The notes under the pieces were generated by a model, which saw only the letters and a list, made by a program, of their open reading frames with translations, had not been told where the DNA came from and ran no database searches. Below are positions 1 to 11,083 of a DNA stretch of 64,000 bases, one piece after another. The stretch is from Fulvia fulva (Eukaryota > Ascomycota > Dothideomycetes > Mycosphaerellales > Mycosphaerellaceae), in contig NC_063015.1 in NCBI RefSeq assembly GCF_020509005.1, positions 5,752,501-5,816,500 on the forward strand, read 5' to 3'. The stretch's first letter is position 1. The number at the start of each line of letters is the position of its first letter. The translations under genes were made by a program, and so were the position numbers.

Positions 1-1949
1 TAGCTGAAGAACATGGAATCCTTCCTGAAGAACAGATGGGAGGCAGGAAACAAAGATCAACACTAACAGCTGTAGAACTTATCACAGAGCAGATCAAGAC
101 CCTGTGGCACTTTGGGAACAACAAAGCAGCCACACTCCTCTCACTGGACATATCAGGAGCCTTTGACAATGTCTCACACCAGAGGCTGATCCACATCCTG
201 AAACAGAAGGCTATCCCCAACTGGACAGTCCAGTTCATCCAGTCCTTGCGCAGAGGCAGAACCACAAGACTAAGACTGGGCAGATACAAATCTGACAGCA
301 TGCCTACAGAGACAGGAATCCCACAGGGATCAACAATGTCTCCAATCCTGTTTCTCCTCTTTATGGCAGACCTGCCAGCAAAGCTAAACTCTAGAAACAC
401 ATCAGCCTCAGGGTTTGTGGATGATACAAACATCCTAGCCTGGTCAGACAGCACAGAAGAGAACTGTAGAATCTTGCAGAAGAAACACGAGGAATTTGAG
501 GAATGGGCCAGGAAACATGGAGCCAGATTTGCCCCAGAGAAGTATCAACTCATCCACTTCAGTAGAGCCAGAAACAGACACAATATGCAAGCCCCCATCA
601 CTATTCAGGGACACACAACAGAACCCTCAAGTGAATTAAGGGTGCTAGGAATATGGCTGGATCCAAAGCTTAGCTGGGGACCACAGGTCAAGAAAGCACA
701 GGCAAGAGCAGACAACAACAGGCAATCAATTGACAGGCTTACAGCCTCCACATGGGGAGCCACATTTGCGAAAGCAAAGGTTATGTACAAGGCCATTGTG
801 AAGCCAGCTATGCTATATGGAGCCCAGATCTGGTCAGCCCAAGACAAGATCCCAAAGAGAATTGCAGATCCTATCAGCAGAGCCCAAGCCTCCTGTCTGA
901 AAAAGGTGCTTGGAGCATACAAGTCAACTCCAACAAGGGTGGTCGAAATGGAGTCTGGCTCCCCACCAGCCAAGCTCTACCTTCAAGGGTTGAGATACCA
1001 GTATGCAGGAAAGACGTCTGCATACCCAGCCCAGCTAGTAATCCAGAAGGCAGTAAACAAAATCAGGAGCCAGTGCACAAGAAGGCACAGACAAGCAAGA
1101 CCCAATCCAGCCCCACAGAAGCAGCAGGACCTGCAGAAGTTCAAAGAACTAACAGAACAGCTGCACCTAGCCCAGCAGGAACAGGACAGAGGGGCTCAGG
1201 GGAGAGAATCAGCAGCCAGCCAAGGGAAGAAGCAACAGTCTCTAGCTGAAAGGATGGCAGGACTCCTCTGGAAGACTGAATGGACAAGAACCCCACAGAG
1301 GCCAGGAACCCCAAAGGCACTCCAACAGTTTGGTAGCCACAACTACCTACTGTACTCAGACCTGACTAGGTCAGAAGCAAGCATAGCAATACAAATCCGC
1401 TCTGAACACATCGGAGTCAGGGCATACCTGCATCAGAGAAAAGTCCCAGGTATCGAAGACAAGAGTTGCCCATGCGGCTACCTGTCCCAGAATATCGAAC
1501 ATAGACTGCTGGTTTGCAAAGAATGGAGTACAGGGAGAGGTGAATGGAGGGCAAGGGCAAGGAACAGAAACTTCCAAGCCATGATCAGCAATAAGGGAGA
1601 CCTCCAGAGAATTACAAGGTGGATCATCCACCAAGGATTTTTGGAGCAGTTCTCTCTTACTAGGGAAACAGAGATATGGATTGAGGAGAGAAAGAAGGAG
1701 GAGGAGAGCAGGAAGAGGGGGACAACTCCAGGGTTGCAGACAAGGTAGTCAGAGGCTAACCACCATGACACTAGTGCACCCTAATGGAAGGAAAACTGAG
1801 AACTCATGGCAAGGAAGCTATTGGAGAAGGAGAGGAGGTTTTTACCTAGGAACAGGTTTCCTACCTTATGCAGCAACATATATAGACATAAACCCGCATG
1901 GGCCGGAGGGCACCATAACGGGTAAATGAATCATCTATCTATCTATATA
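1..1949 (+). mobile_element. LINE (Tad1-like non-LTR retrotransposon), intact copy, 5' end outside window
   Basis: This is the 3' portion of a non-LTR retrotransposon. The coding frame is open from base 3 to the TAG at 1746-1748. About 200 bases of 3' UTR follow and end in a short ATCT/TATA repeat tail near 1934-1949. The sequence keeps normal CA and TG dinucleotides and has no internal stop, unlike the related copies to its right. The tail abuts a fragment that is antisense to another LINE, so this copy appears to have inserted into an older one. The left boundary and its target-site duplication lie outside the window. Confidence 0.9.
3..1748 (+). CDS. LINE ORF2 reverse transcriptase (C-terminal part)
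   Basis: Reverse transcriptase of a Tad1-clade-like LINE, which copies element RNA at the nicked target. The frame is open at the left window edge, so the N-terminal endonuclease and early RT motifs are missing from view. Visible RT blocks include SLDISGAFDNVSHQRL, GIPQGSTMSPILFLLFMADL and the catalytic box GFVDDTNILAWS, with VDD in place of the usual ADD. A thumb-like region, a Gln/Lys-rich linker and a C-terminal Cys/His knuckle (CPCG...EH....C, spacing C-x-C-x8-H-x4-C) follow. I see no RNase H domain. The frame is uninterrupted, so this copy could still encode active protein if its 5' part is whole. Confidence 0.9.
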   Translation, partial: AEEHGILPEEQMGGRKQRSTLTAVELITEQIKTLWHFGNNKAATLLSLDISGAFDNVSHQRLIHILKQKAIPNWTVQFIQSLRRGRTTRLRLGRYKSDSMPTETGIPQGSTMSPILFLLFMADLPAKLNSRNTSASGFVDDTNILAWSDSTEENCRILQKKHEEFEEWARKHGARFAPEKYQLIHFSRARNRHNMQAPITIQGHTTEPSSELRVLGIWLDPKLSWGPQVKKAQARADNNRQSIDRLTASTWGATFAKAKVMYKAIVKPAMLYGAQIWSAQDKIPKRIADPISRAQASCLKKVLGAYKSTPTRVVEMESGSPPAKLYLQGLRYQYAGKTSAYPAQLVIQKAVNKIRSQCTRRHRQARPNPAPQKQQDLQKFKELTEQLHLAQQEQDRGAQGRESAASQGKKQQSLAERMAGLLWKTEWTRTPQRPGTPKALQQFGSHNYLLYSDLTRSEASIAIQIRSEHIGVRAYLHQRKVPGIEDKSCPCGYLSQNIEHRLLVCKEWSTGRGEWRARARNRNFQAMISNKGDLQRITRWIIHQGFLEQFSLTRETEIWIEERKKEEESRKRGTTPGLQTR

Positions 1950-2239
1950 GTAGTAGCTATTTAAGATCTAGGAGAGGTCGATCGTGCCTTAGAGTCCCCC
2001 TCTCTTCTAGGTGCCTAGGTCCTTCGGGGTATTAAGGGTAATTGCGTTGCTCGCTATTAAGTCGAGTACTTCGTCGGCTATAGGGTACGGCTATATAAGG
2101 CTTTCCTAGGAAGGGTAGTGTATATTAAAGTCTCCTACTACGATATAGCACCCTTGTCTCTTAAGCGCACTATCTAGGTGTCTACAGACCCTAAGGTCGC
2201 GGCTAGACCTCGAGGCTAGCGGTTATATATATATAGGTT
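1950..2239 (-). mobile_element. Antisense LINE fragment (endonuclease region), left half of a split copy
   Basis: Read on the minus strand, this stretch matches the LINE at about 2414-2703 (endonuclease domain around the GDFN..HHP motif). It differs mainly by CA-to-TA and TG-to-TA changes. Its left end abuts the tail of the intact LINE. Its right end is the insertion point of the next LINE. The matching right half lies at 5587-5760. Confidence 0.85.
2226..2239 (+). repeat. Target-site duplication, left copy
   Basis: The 14 bases tatatatataggtt occur here and again at 5573-5586, exactly flanking the LINE at 2240-5572. They also lie at the point where the antisense LINE copy is split. Their AT-rich repeat content makes the exact length uncertain by a few bases. 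Confidence 0.75.
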
Positions 2240-5200
2240 ACGACCTGCAAGTCACCAGGCTACACGACATGCCTACGAGGCGACGGCAGACCCCGCACGT
2301 GCTTCTATGTCAGCAAGGACATACTAGAATCCGACTGGGAGGTAGTGTACTACGCAGACGAAGAAGGCGGGGGCGATATTACCTCCCTCCACGTGGGTAG
2401 CACCTGGATACACAACCTATACATGCAACCGCCAGACTCGAGGTCTAGCCGCGACCTAGGGGTCTGCAGACACCTAGACAGTGCGCTCAAGAGACAAGGG
2501 TGCCACATCGTAGTAGGAGACTTCAACATACACCACCCTTCCTAGGAAAGCCTTATGCAGCCGCACCCTATAGCCGACGAAGTACTCGACTTGATGGCGA
2601 GCAACGCAATTGCCCTCAATACCCCGAAGGACCTAGGCACCTGGAAGAGAGGGGGACTCCAAGGCACGATCGACCTCTCCTGGATCTCAGATAGCCACTA
2701 CTACACGGTAACCTACTGTGGGATCGAACATGAACTCGAGGCGTCGTCAGACCACATGCCAGTCAGGACCTCTATTGCGACACAGATACAACGCACACCA
2801 GCGAGAACCCCTAAGCCAAACTGGGGAAAGGCCCACTGGGCCAACATCCAGGCGTACCTCGATGACTCTAAGAGGCTAGTCCAGATCGCGCAGCAGCAAT
2901 ACAACAGTAAAGACGAGATAGACGAAGCAGTCTAGGGGTTGATAGACGAAATAAGAAAAGCGACCTCACTTCACGTTCCGCTTGCCTAACCAACGACATG
3001 GTCCAAACTATACTGGACGCCGGAGTGCACTGCGGTAGTAAGAGAAGCAAGGAGAGCCCGCCGGGTGTGGACGAGCAGCCATAGCGAGGAGGCCTGGAAC
3101 GTATATAGGGAGGCATGCCAATAGAAGAAAGCCATAATACGGAGGGAGAAAGCAGTCGGCTAGAGGGCCACAGTAGAAGAAATCGCCGGCAAGCTAGAGA
3201 GGATGTGGAAGCTAGCGAAATGGGCCCGACAGGACCCTACACAGGGCCCCTCCTTCTCTATCCTAGCGCTACAATCGCCTAGTAGCCCGGTTAGCGACCC
3301 CGAGGCCAAGGCGCGTCTACTGGCTAGCAAGTTCTTCCCGCCCCTAGTCGAGGCTCATCTAAGCGACATAAACAGCTCTACTCCCCTAGCCCCTAGTATC
3401 GCGGTCTAATAGGATATGTCCGAGGGAGAAGTTGCCGCTGTGCTAAGGAAGTTGCCGGCGAAGAAAGCCCCGGGGCCGGATGGGATCCCAAACGAGCTAC
3501 TAAAGAAGTGTAGAGATCAACTAGCCCTAGCATTTACAGCGATCTTCAACGCCTGCCTACAGACCGGGTACTACCCGATAGCTTTTAAACAATCGACGAC
3601 AGTGGTCCTACGCAAGCCGCAGAAGGAAGACTAAACGCAGGTGAAGTCGTACCGCCCAATTACGCTCCTTAACACTCTTGGGAAGGCGCTTGAGAAGCTG
3701 GTTGCAACGAGACTCTCCGAGGCGGCAGAGGAACACTCCCTACTCCCGGACACCTAGATAGGTACGCGCCTATAGCGATCGGCGCTATCCGCGATGGAAC
3801 TTATCACCTCTTAGGTAAATGCCATCTAGTATAAGAATAGGGACAAGGTGGCTTCCTTACTTAGCCTAGACATATTAGGAGCCTTCGACTGCGTGTCACA
3901 CCCGCGGCTACTCTACATCCTAAGGTCGAAAGGACTCCCTAAGTGGCTTGTCAACTTCGTACGGTCCTACCTCCAAAACCGCAGTACGTCGATCCTGGTC
4001 GGCCAGTACAGAAGCCCATTTCAAGTAGTCTACACTAGAATCCCGTAAGGCTCAACGCTAGCACCTATTCTGTTCCTCTTCTTTATAGCGACGCTACTCC
4101 CAGCCCTAGAATCCCAGAACACCGCTACGAGCGGCTTCGTAGACGACACAAACATCCTAGCGTGGTCTTCCTCGACTAAGGAGAACTATAGGCTACTAGA
4201 AGAGAAGCACAAGATCTGCGAGGACTAGGCTAGGAGGCACGGGGCTCGGTTTGCCCCAGAAAAGTACAATCTAATACACTTTACGCGCCGGCCACGGTTC
4301 TACAATATGCAAGCTTCTATCTAGATACAGGGGCACACGACTAACCCGGCAAATCAGCTCAGGATCCTCGGACTATAGGTAGATCCGGCGCTACGGTAGA
4401 GGAAGTACGTATAGGCAATGTTACGGAAAGCTAAACAGAATATAGTATCATGCTAGAGGCTCACTACGTCTATATAGGGGGCGGACTTCCGGTAGTCACG
4501 ACTTCTATATACGGCTATTGTACGGCCAGTCCTTACCTATAGTAGCCAAGTATGGTCCTTAGGCGAGAGGGCCTGGCTATCGAAGGGACTCGTCGCGCCG
4601 CTAGCGAAGATCCAATACCAATGCCTAAGGAAGGTCACCGGGGCATATAAGTCGACACTAACGAGGATGCTTAAGCACGAGACCGCTATACCGCCGATCG
4701 ACCTATACATCTAGGGACTACGGACCTCCTACTTAGGCAAGTCGGCATAGTACCTAGTACAGAAGGTCATCGCTAGTATAGTCGCAAGGGCCCGCGAATT
4801 AGTACTAGCGCATAAGGGCATTCGACCCGGAAACGAGCCGAACTACCGGGTAAGGGACGAATAGCTAGTAATACGATAGGAAGGTAAGAAGTCGTTTATA
4901 GAGCAACTATAGAAAGAGAGGTAGAACAACTAGGGTGTAGGGCATAGTGGACGCCCTTAGCTAGCGGGATAACCTAAGGAATGGTCAGCTACGAAATCCG
5001 CGGTTAAGCACCCCCCGAAGCTCATCTACTACCGCCTTACGAGGGCATAGAGTAGTATAGTAACCTAACTACGAAGCGAACACATCGGCCTCTAGGGGTA
5101 CCTATTATAGAGGAAGGTTCTAGGATACACGAATACTAGCTACCCCTACGGCTATCGCTCCTAGAACGTACGGTACGTACTCCTCGTCTGTCCGAGGTGG

Positions 5201-5572
5201 TCGCTAGGAAGGGGGGAGTAGATAGCAAAGGCGAGGAACCGGACGATTAGGGCACTTCTTAACAACGCTAAGGACCTACGGCGCATTACGAACTGGATAC
5301 TAGAGAAGGGCTGGCTAGAATAGTACCGCCTAGTAGGAGCAGTGTAGGAAGAGAGGACACGACGTAGCGCGACGAGACCGGCTAGGAGCGGAGGCTAACG
5401 GGGTAGTGACATAGACTACACACGTTTAGAGGGAAAGCTAAACTAGACAAGGAGTAGTCGGGGGCGGGAAGGGTTTTCACCTATTCGGGTTTCCCTTTGT
5501 ACATAATAATAGATATATACCTGTATAGGCCGGATAGGGTCCTAGAACAGGGGAATGACAAATCTATCTATC
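2240..5572 (+). mobile_element. LINE (Tad1-like), 5'-truncated, RIP-damaged, nested insertion
   Basis: A LINE copy that starts inside the endonuclease domain and ends with an ATCT/TATA tail. One frame (bases congruent to 2240) carries the whole coding region down to a TAA at 5396-5398. It encodes endonuclease blocks (GDGRPRT, GDFNIHHPS, SDHMPVRTS), then RT blocks (KKAPGPDGIPNELL, YRPITLLN, SLDILGAFDCVSHPRL, GFVDDTNILAWS). Wherever I traced it the frame is broken only by TAG codons at sites where relatives have Trp or Gln. That is the pattern expected of RIP acting at CpA on both strands. I saw no frameshift. The 3' UTR shares short blocks with the other two LINEs but is clearly divergent, so these are different subfamilies. 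It is certainly non-functional. Confidence 0.9.
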
Positions 5573-5586
5573 TATATATATAGGTT
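5573..5586 (+). repeat. Target-site duplication, right copy
   Basis: Second copy of tatatatataggtt, matching 2226-2239. Directly to its right, the antisense LINE resumes where the left fragment stopped. Confidence 0.75.
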
Positions 5587-5760
5587 GTATATCCAGGTGC
5601 TACCTACGTAGAGGGAGGTAATATCGCCCCCGCCTTCTTCGTCTACGTAGTACACTACCTCCTAGTCGGATTCTAGTATGTCCTTACTTATATAGAAGTA
5701 CGTACGGGGTCTGCCGTCGCCTCGTAGGCATGTCGTATAGCCTAGTGACTTGCAGGTCGT
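5587..5760 (-). mobile_element. Antisense LINE fragment, right half of the split copy
   Basis: The minus strand here aligns without gaps to the plus strand at 2240-2413 (paired positions sum to 8000). It encodes the start of the endonuclease region (GDGRPRTYFYI, DEEGGGDITSL). Together with 1950-2239 it forms one older LINE copy cut in two by the LINE at 2240-5572. Homology stops at base 5760 and gag-like sequence begins at once. Confidence 0.85.
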
Positions 5761-7462
5761 TAGTCTCTTATAGTGCGGCTTAATCTCTTATATTCCTTAA
5801 TAACATCCTATATGTCGTATAAGCGTCTATCTACTTCCCTATCGCCGAAAGTCTTAATAAAGTACTTACGCTTTAGGCGGTTACGAAATAGTATTAGCTT
5901 AGTCTCGTCGGTCTACTCTATCTAAGTACGTAGCTTCGAGTAGCGAGCGTAGAAGGTAATAAAGGTCTCGCCCTGCTCCTACTTATAGGTAGCGATGTTA
6001 ACTAGAGCCTTAGTTCCTTCGTTACGGGTACCGTACTAGCGCGTTATCTAATCTAGCAGTTCTTTACTAGTCTTAAACTCGTTAAATAATTGTTATCTAG
6101 GCATAGAGATCCTCGGCTTAATACTTCTCTAAGGGTTACCCTATGTCTATCTATATATATAACGTAGGCCGTCTACCTCGGAGCGGAAAGTAGTTATAGT
6201 TAGCTTAAGAAGTACGCTACTATACTAACTATCGAAGTTAGGGTCGTTATCGTTCTTAAAGTGCTTCGGGTTAGGCACGCCCTTACTAACCTCGATACCG
6301 CGTGTTAGAGTACGGTTAATAGTAAATAGGCGTTCTAAAAGTTCGGTTAGGAGAGTCTATATACGGGTATTACGCGCTCGAGAGTCGCGACCGTTATTAT
6401 TATTAGGTCGTAGACGGTTTCTATTACGTCCTCGGTCGTTATTAATATTACTATTATCATTATCGTCACTACCGCCTCCGCCGCCGCCGCCTCTACTAGT
6501 AGCTTTACGATACTTACGTATTAGCTACTCGAGTAAAGTCTCGCGCGGAGGTGAATAGGAGGGTCGGCGACTAGAGCGGCCCCTACCTCTATTCTATATA
6601 GTGTCTTTAGTAGCTTAGAGTTAAGTCTTTAGATCGTTAACCTCCTTCTATAGAGCCTAGTTCTTAGCTTCGGCATCCTATACCTTCTTCTTCTCCTTTT
6701 CGTAAATCTCGCTAAATTACTTATATAGGTTTTGGCCTCCCTATACTTCTTCTCTACCTCTTATAACTTTGCTAGGTCATAATCCTTCTTGCTCTTTAGG
6801 TCTATAGCCATCTTCTATATTATAGCCTCCTCGCTTCGTAGTATCTTATAGATACGGTTATACTCGGTATATAGCGTAGTATACTAGGTGTTCTAGAGGT
6901 TATTAGCTCGCTCTATTATATCGAGTTGTCTACCTTTAGTAATCGCTATATTCACTACCTATAGTACGAAGTCGTAGGTAGTCTTCGGGTGCTAGTATAC
7001 GAGGGTCGTAAGTTTGTCTAGTATAACATTCTAGTATTCGGATACGAGAATGTACTCTACCTCGTCGAGTGATAGGTACACCTCGTCTAGGTCGCCGCCT
7101 AGGTTCTCTTCGAGCTTAAACTCGAACAGTTCTATAAAGTTAATCTTACTACCTTCTTCTCGCTCGAAGGCTTTCTAGTAAGCTTTATCAATTTCCTATT
7201 ATAGCGCGACACCGGTGTCTACTATAACCCGCCGGTTATCGTCCTATATCTAACTCTAAGGAAAAGAGGAAAGGTCGGGGAAAAGAGATATACGCTACTT
7301 GCCTTTACTCTTAGGCTTTAGTAGCGGTAGTATACCGCCGTTTGCTATTTATAAAGTTATATTATCTAGGTTCGGGGGAGGCGTAACGATACCTGTTTCC
7401 TAACTGTCTACGAGCGCGCGACTACCTACTAATGATGTCGCCGCGTTTCGTTCTCTAGGCAT
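5761..7462 (-). mobile_element. Ty3/gypsy-like gag relic, RIP-damaged
   Basis: The minus strand from an ATG at 7462 encodes a degenerate capsid-type protein. It starts MPRERNAATSLVGSRA and continues with an acidic middle part, a Lys/Glu-rich coiled-coil stretch, a Gly-rich linker followed by Asp/Asn/Arg repeats, and a capsid-like block (GETFITFYARYSKLRTQIEQ, LILFRNRLK, KYFIKTFGDREV). Stops are nearly all TAG, with some TAA where CAA would be expected. CA and TG dinucleotides are almost absent. The frame changes near 6715, so at least one indel is present. No protease, RT or integrase follows, because a LINE fragment replaces the rest. The assignment to Ty3/gypsy gag rests on motif style and is inferred. 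Confidence 0.65.
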
Positions 7463-7789
7463 TTACGCGCTATACGCCTTACCGTGTTCTATATTCTAAT
7501 ACGACTCTACGCGTTCTTCGAGTTCTATAGTTCTGTCTATTCCTATTATTACGCGTCCCTTACCTAGATCCGCGATCTAGGTAGGGTAATAGAACGAACT
7601 ATAAGGGCGCGCGTACTATAGGGTCCGAGTGAGAGAGTTGTTGTTCTACGAAGCTACGAAAGAGGAGCGCGAGGCGCGGCGAAGTTATAAAGTAGAGCTA
7701 AGCCGCGCTAACCCGATACGAAAGGTCCGCGGTTTACCCGGGCCGACGTAGCTATAGTAAGGGGTCGCGGGCTACCCGTAATATAGGGG
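7463..7789. other. RIP-like non-coding spacer, possible leader of the gag element
   Basis: This stretch lies upstream of the gag ATG (minus strand) and before the third LINE. It is CG- and TA-rich and nearly free of CA/TG, like its neighbours. It contains a short perfect hairpin (arms tacctagat / atctaggta at 7561-7583). It could be leader or LTR of the gag element, but I found no second LTR copy in the window. Confidence 0.4.
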
Positions 7790-10700
7790 GACATAACGAC
7801 AATCGAAATAGCAATAGGCTAGGGAACCGTCCGAATCTATAATATATATAACCCTCCCCTATAAGGACGAACGAGTAGAGACCTAGGAACCCTAGCTACG
7901 CTAGACCGGATACTCGAACAAGAGGATATATACTAAGTCCTAGTAGACGACTTCAACCTTTACTACCCGTAATAGGGTCTAGACTTTACCCTCCTATACG
8001 TATACCTAGGAGGCAGGTTACTAGAAATCACCGCGAGTCGCGATATAGAACTAGCGACCCTAAAGGGTATAGAGACGTAGAATACGAGATTAAGCGTAAG
8101 TACGATCGACCTATACTTCCTCTCGAGAGAGCTAGTAACGAGACTAGATAAGTACCGCCCGAACCTCTCGCTCGAAGTAGGATTAGACTATATCCCGATC
8201 TAGATAACAATCGAGGTAGGAGTCGAGGAGGAACCTATAGCGGAGCTACGCCTAAACTAGAAGAAAGCCCCGTAGGAGGAAATCCGAGACGAACTAGCGG
8301 TACGACTATACGATAATAGAGCAAATATAGGACTAGAAGCGGGAAAAGAAGTAGAACAAGAAGCCGAGCTCGATAAAGAAGCCGAACGGATAACGATAGT
8401 CGTATAGGAGACAGCTCGTCGGTATATACCCTATATTCGACCTTCTTAAAGACAGAAGCTATTCTAGACCCCGGCGTACGCGGAAAGGGTAAAGGAGACG
8501 AGGAGGGCTAGACGAGAGTGGACGAAGGAGCATATATAAGCAATATAGGACGTATACTAAAGGGCTAGCTAAGCTAAGAAAGCCTAGATACGTCGGGACA
8601 AAAAGCTAGACTAGAGAACGACGGTCGGGCTCGTAATAGAGAATCCTAACTAGATATAGCGACTAGCGAGGTAGGCGAGAGCCGGAGGGACAGAGAAGAC
8701 GCTATACTTCCCGCCTATAGTCGATATAACGGGGACGCTAAGGTTAACGCCGGAGGTAAAAGCGAAGGCGTTTACGGACTACTTCTTCTTAATATAAGTC
8801 GACGCGGACCTAACGGACATAGTAGGCACGTCGTACCCGGAACTACTAGACATATACTAGACAGTCTAGCTAGGCGAGGTTAAGGCCGTAATAGAACAGC
8901 TTAAGGGAAGAAAGGCCCTAGGGCCCGACAAAATCCCAAACCTCCTACTAAAGGAATATAAAGAGGAAATCGCCCCGAGCCTAGCTAAGCTCTTTACTAC
9001 TTGTCTACGGAAAGGCTACTATCCGAAGCCGTATAGAGACTCCCTAATAGTAGTTATCCGGAAGCTATAGAAGGAAGACTATAATAGGCTTAAGTTGTAT
9101 AGACCGATTACGCTCCTAAATATAGTAGGGAAGATCCTAGAGAAGGTAGTAGCCTAGAGACTTATAAAACTAGTCGAGGAGAACAACATCTCCCCGGAGA
9201 TATAGATAGGAGGGAGAAGTAACCGCTTAACCCTTATAGTAATAGAACTAATGACCGAATAGATCTAAACCCTCTAGTACTATAGACGGAATAGAACAGT
9301 ATTACTACTCTCCCTAGACATCTCCGGAGTATTCGATAACGTCTCCTACGAAAGACTACTCTATATACTCCGACAGAAGGGAGTCCCCGTATAGGCCACG
9401 AAATTTATATACTCCTTCTTTAAAGAGAGGACTACGAGAATAGTCCTCGGGAGGTATAAATCCGAAAGGGTATACGTAGAGACCGGAATCCCCTAAGGAT
9501 CTACGCTATCCCCGATCCTATTCCTAATCTTTATGGCCGACCTCATCCCCTTACTTACGTCACCTTAGACTTCGGCGTTAGGCTTCGTAGACGATATAAA
9601 CATCCTAGCCTAGTCCGCGATAACGGAGGAAAACTATAGACTACTTACGGAGAGACATAGAGTATATAAGGACTAGGCTAGACGCTACGGCGTCCGTTTT
9701 GCCCTAGAGAAATACTAGCTGATCCACTTTAGTAAAGCGAGGACCTACTACAATATATAGGCAACTATAACAATCTAGGGATACGAGACGAAGCCCTCCC
9801 CCGAACTCCGAGTACTAGGAATCTAGCTAGACCCGAAGCTAAGCTAGAACCTATAGATTAAGAAGGCCTAGAACAGGGCATAAGTAAACGAGGTATTAAT
9901 AACACGTCTTACTAAGTCAACGTAGGAGGCGACCTTCGAAAAAGTAAGAATAATGTACAAAGTAATCGTTCGACTAGCGATACTTTACGGGGTACAAATC
10001 TAGGGCACGGGGGGAGTCGATAAGCTAATACCGCGACGGATCGAACAGCCTCTTAATCGAACCTAAGTAAGCAACTTAAGGAGAATTCTCGGAGCGTATA
10101 AGACTATACCGACGAGAGTAGCCGAGATAGAGACCGGGACACTACCTATCCGTCACTACATCTAAGGGATAAGTATCTAATACACGGCGAAGACGATAGA
10201 GTACCTAGTATAGCAAACTATCTACGATAAGATAGCACAGATCGTATAGAGATATAGCCGGCTATATATAGGACCGTACGTAAGGAGGAGTTAGAAGCGG
10301 GACGACCTACGGGCTTTTAGGAAAGTATAAGGAACGCCGGAGTGGCTAGCGAGGGAGGAGGAGGAACGAAGAACCCGGGAAAAGAAGGGGAGCAAGGGAA
10401 AGTCCTAGAGCCTCGTAGAGCAGGTAGCCGGCTGCCTATAGGAACAGAAATAGAACAGCAACCCGCTAGCGAGAACAGGCCCCCCAGCCCTACGAACCTT
10501 CTAGAGAGACAACTACCTCCTATACCGCGACCTTATAAGGGTAGAAGCAAGCGTAACAATCCAAATCCGGTCCGAACACATCGGGCTTAGGGCTTACTTA
10601 TACAGGAGGAACGTGCTAGATATAGACAACCTAGCGTACGAGTGTAGTTACCCGTCGTAGAACCCGGAACATATAGTCGTACGGTGCCTATAGTAGGTAG

Positions 10701-11083
10701 AAGGGCGGAGTATATAGAGAGCGAGAGCAGCTAGACGCGACTACCAGTCGATCGTTACGAACAAGAGCGACGTATAGAGGATAGCACGTTGGGTCCTAAG
10801 ACAAGGATACCTCACCCAGTTTAAACTAGCTAACGAGACGGAGGAGTGGATGGAGAAGAGGAGGGAGACCAAGGGGATGCAGACAAGGTAGTCATCAGGG
10901 CAGGCCCATGACACTAGTGCACCCTCTATAAGGAAAGCGGGAAGGCAAACAACGGACAACAGTAGCATAGGAGAGGAGAGGGGTTTTCACCGCGAGCGGT
11001 CTCCTCTTCGTAAGACAGAAGTACGTAGAACAGCTGCATGGGCCAGGAGGCACCACAACAGCTTAATGAACAATATATATATA
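7790..11083 (+). mobile_element. LINE (Tad1-like), RIP-damaged, third copy
   Basis: Third LINE, starting in the endonuclease domain (GDITTIEIAIG, then VLVDDFNLYYP) and running in one frame to a TAG at 10889-10891. That is about 3.1 kb without a frameshift. RT blocks include GPDKIPNLLLKE, YRPITLLN, SLDISGVFDNVS, GSTLSPILFLIFMADL and GFVDDINILA. Stops are TAG at expected Trp or Gln positions. The C-terminal Cys/His knuckle has lost Cys residues. The protein ends MQTR, like the QTR end of the intact LINE, and the 3' UTR shares CATGACACTAGTGCACC with it. Most of the body lacks CA/TG, but the last 300 bases do not. The 3' end is placed after an AT-rich tail near 11083. The 5' boundary is uncertain. 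Confidence 0.85.

Noticed and set aside
2240..5400. Idea that TAG is a reassigned sense codon in the LINEs
   Set aside because: The clean LINE and the host genes use Trp and Gln codons at these places and use TAG as stop, and CA/TG depletion explains the pattern by RIP.
1950..5760. Twin-priming inversion as origin of the inverted LINE pieces
   Set aside because: The inverted pieces overlap the same LINE coordinates as the sense copy and lie on both sides of it, which nested insertion explains and twin priming does not.
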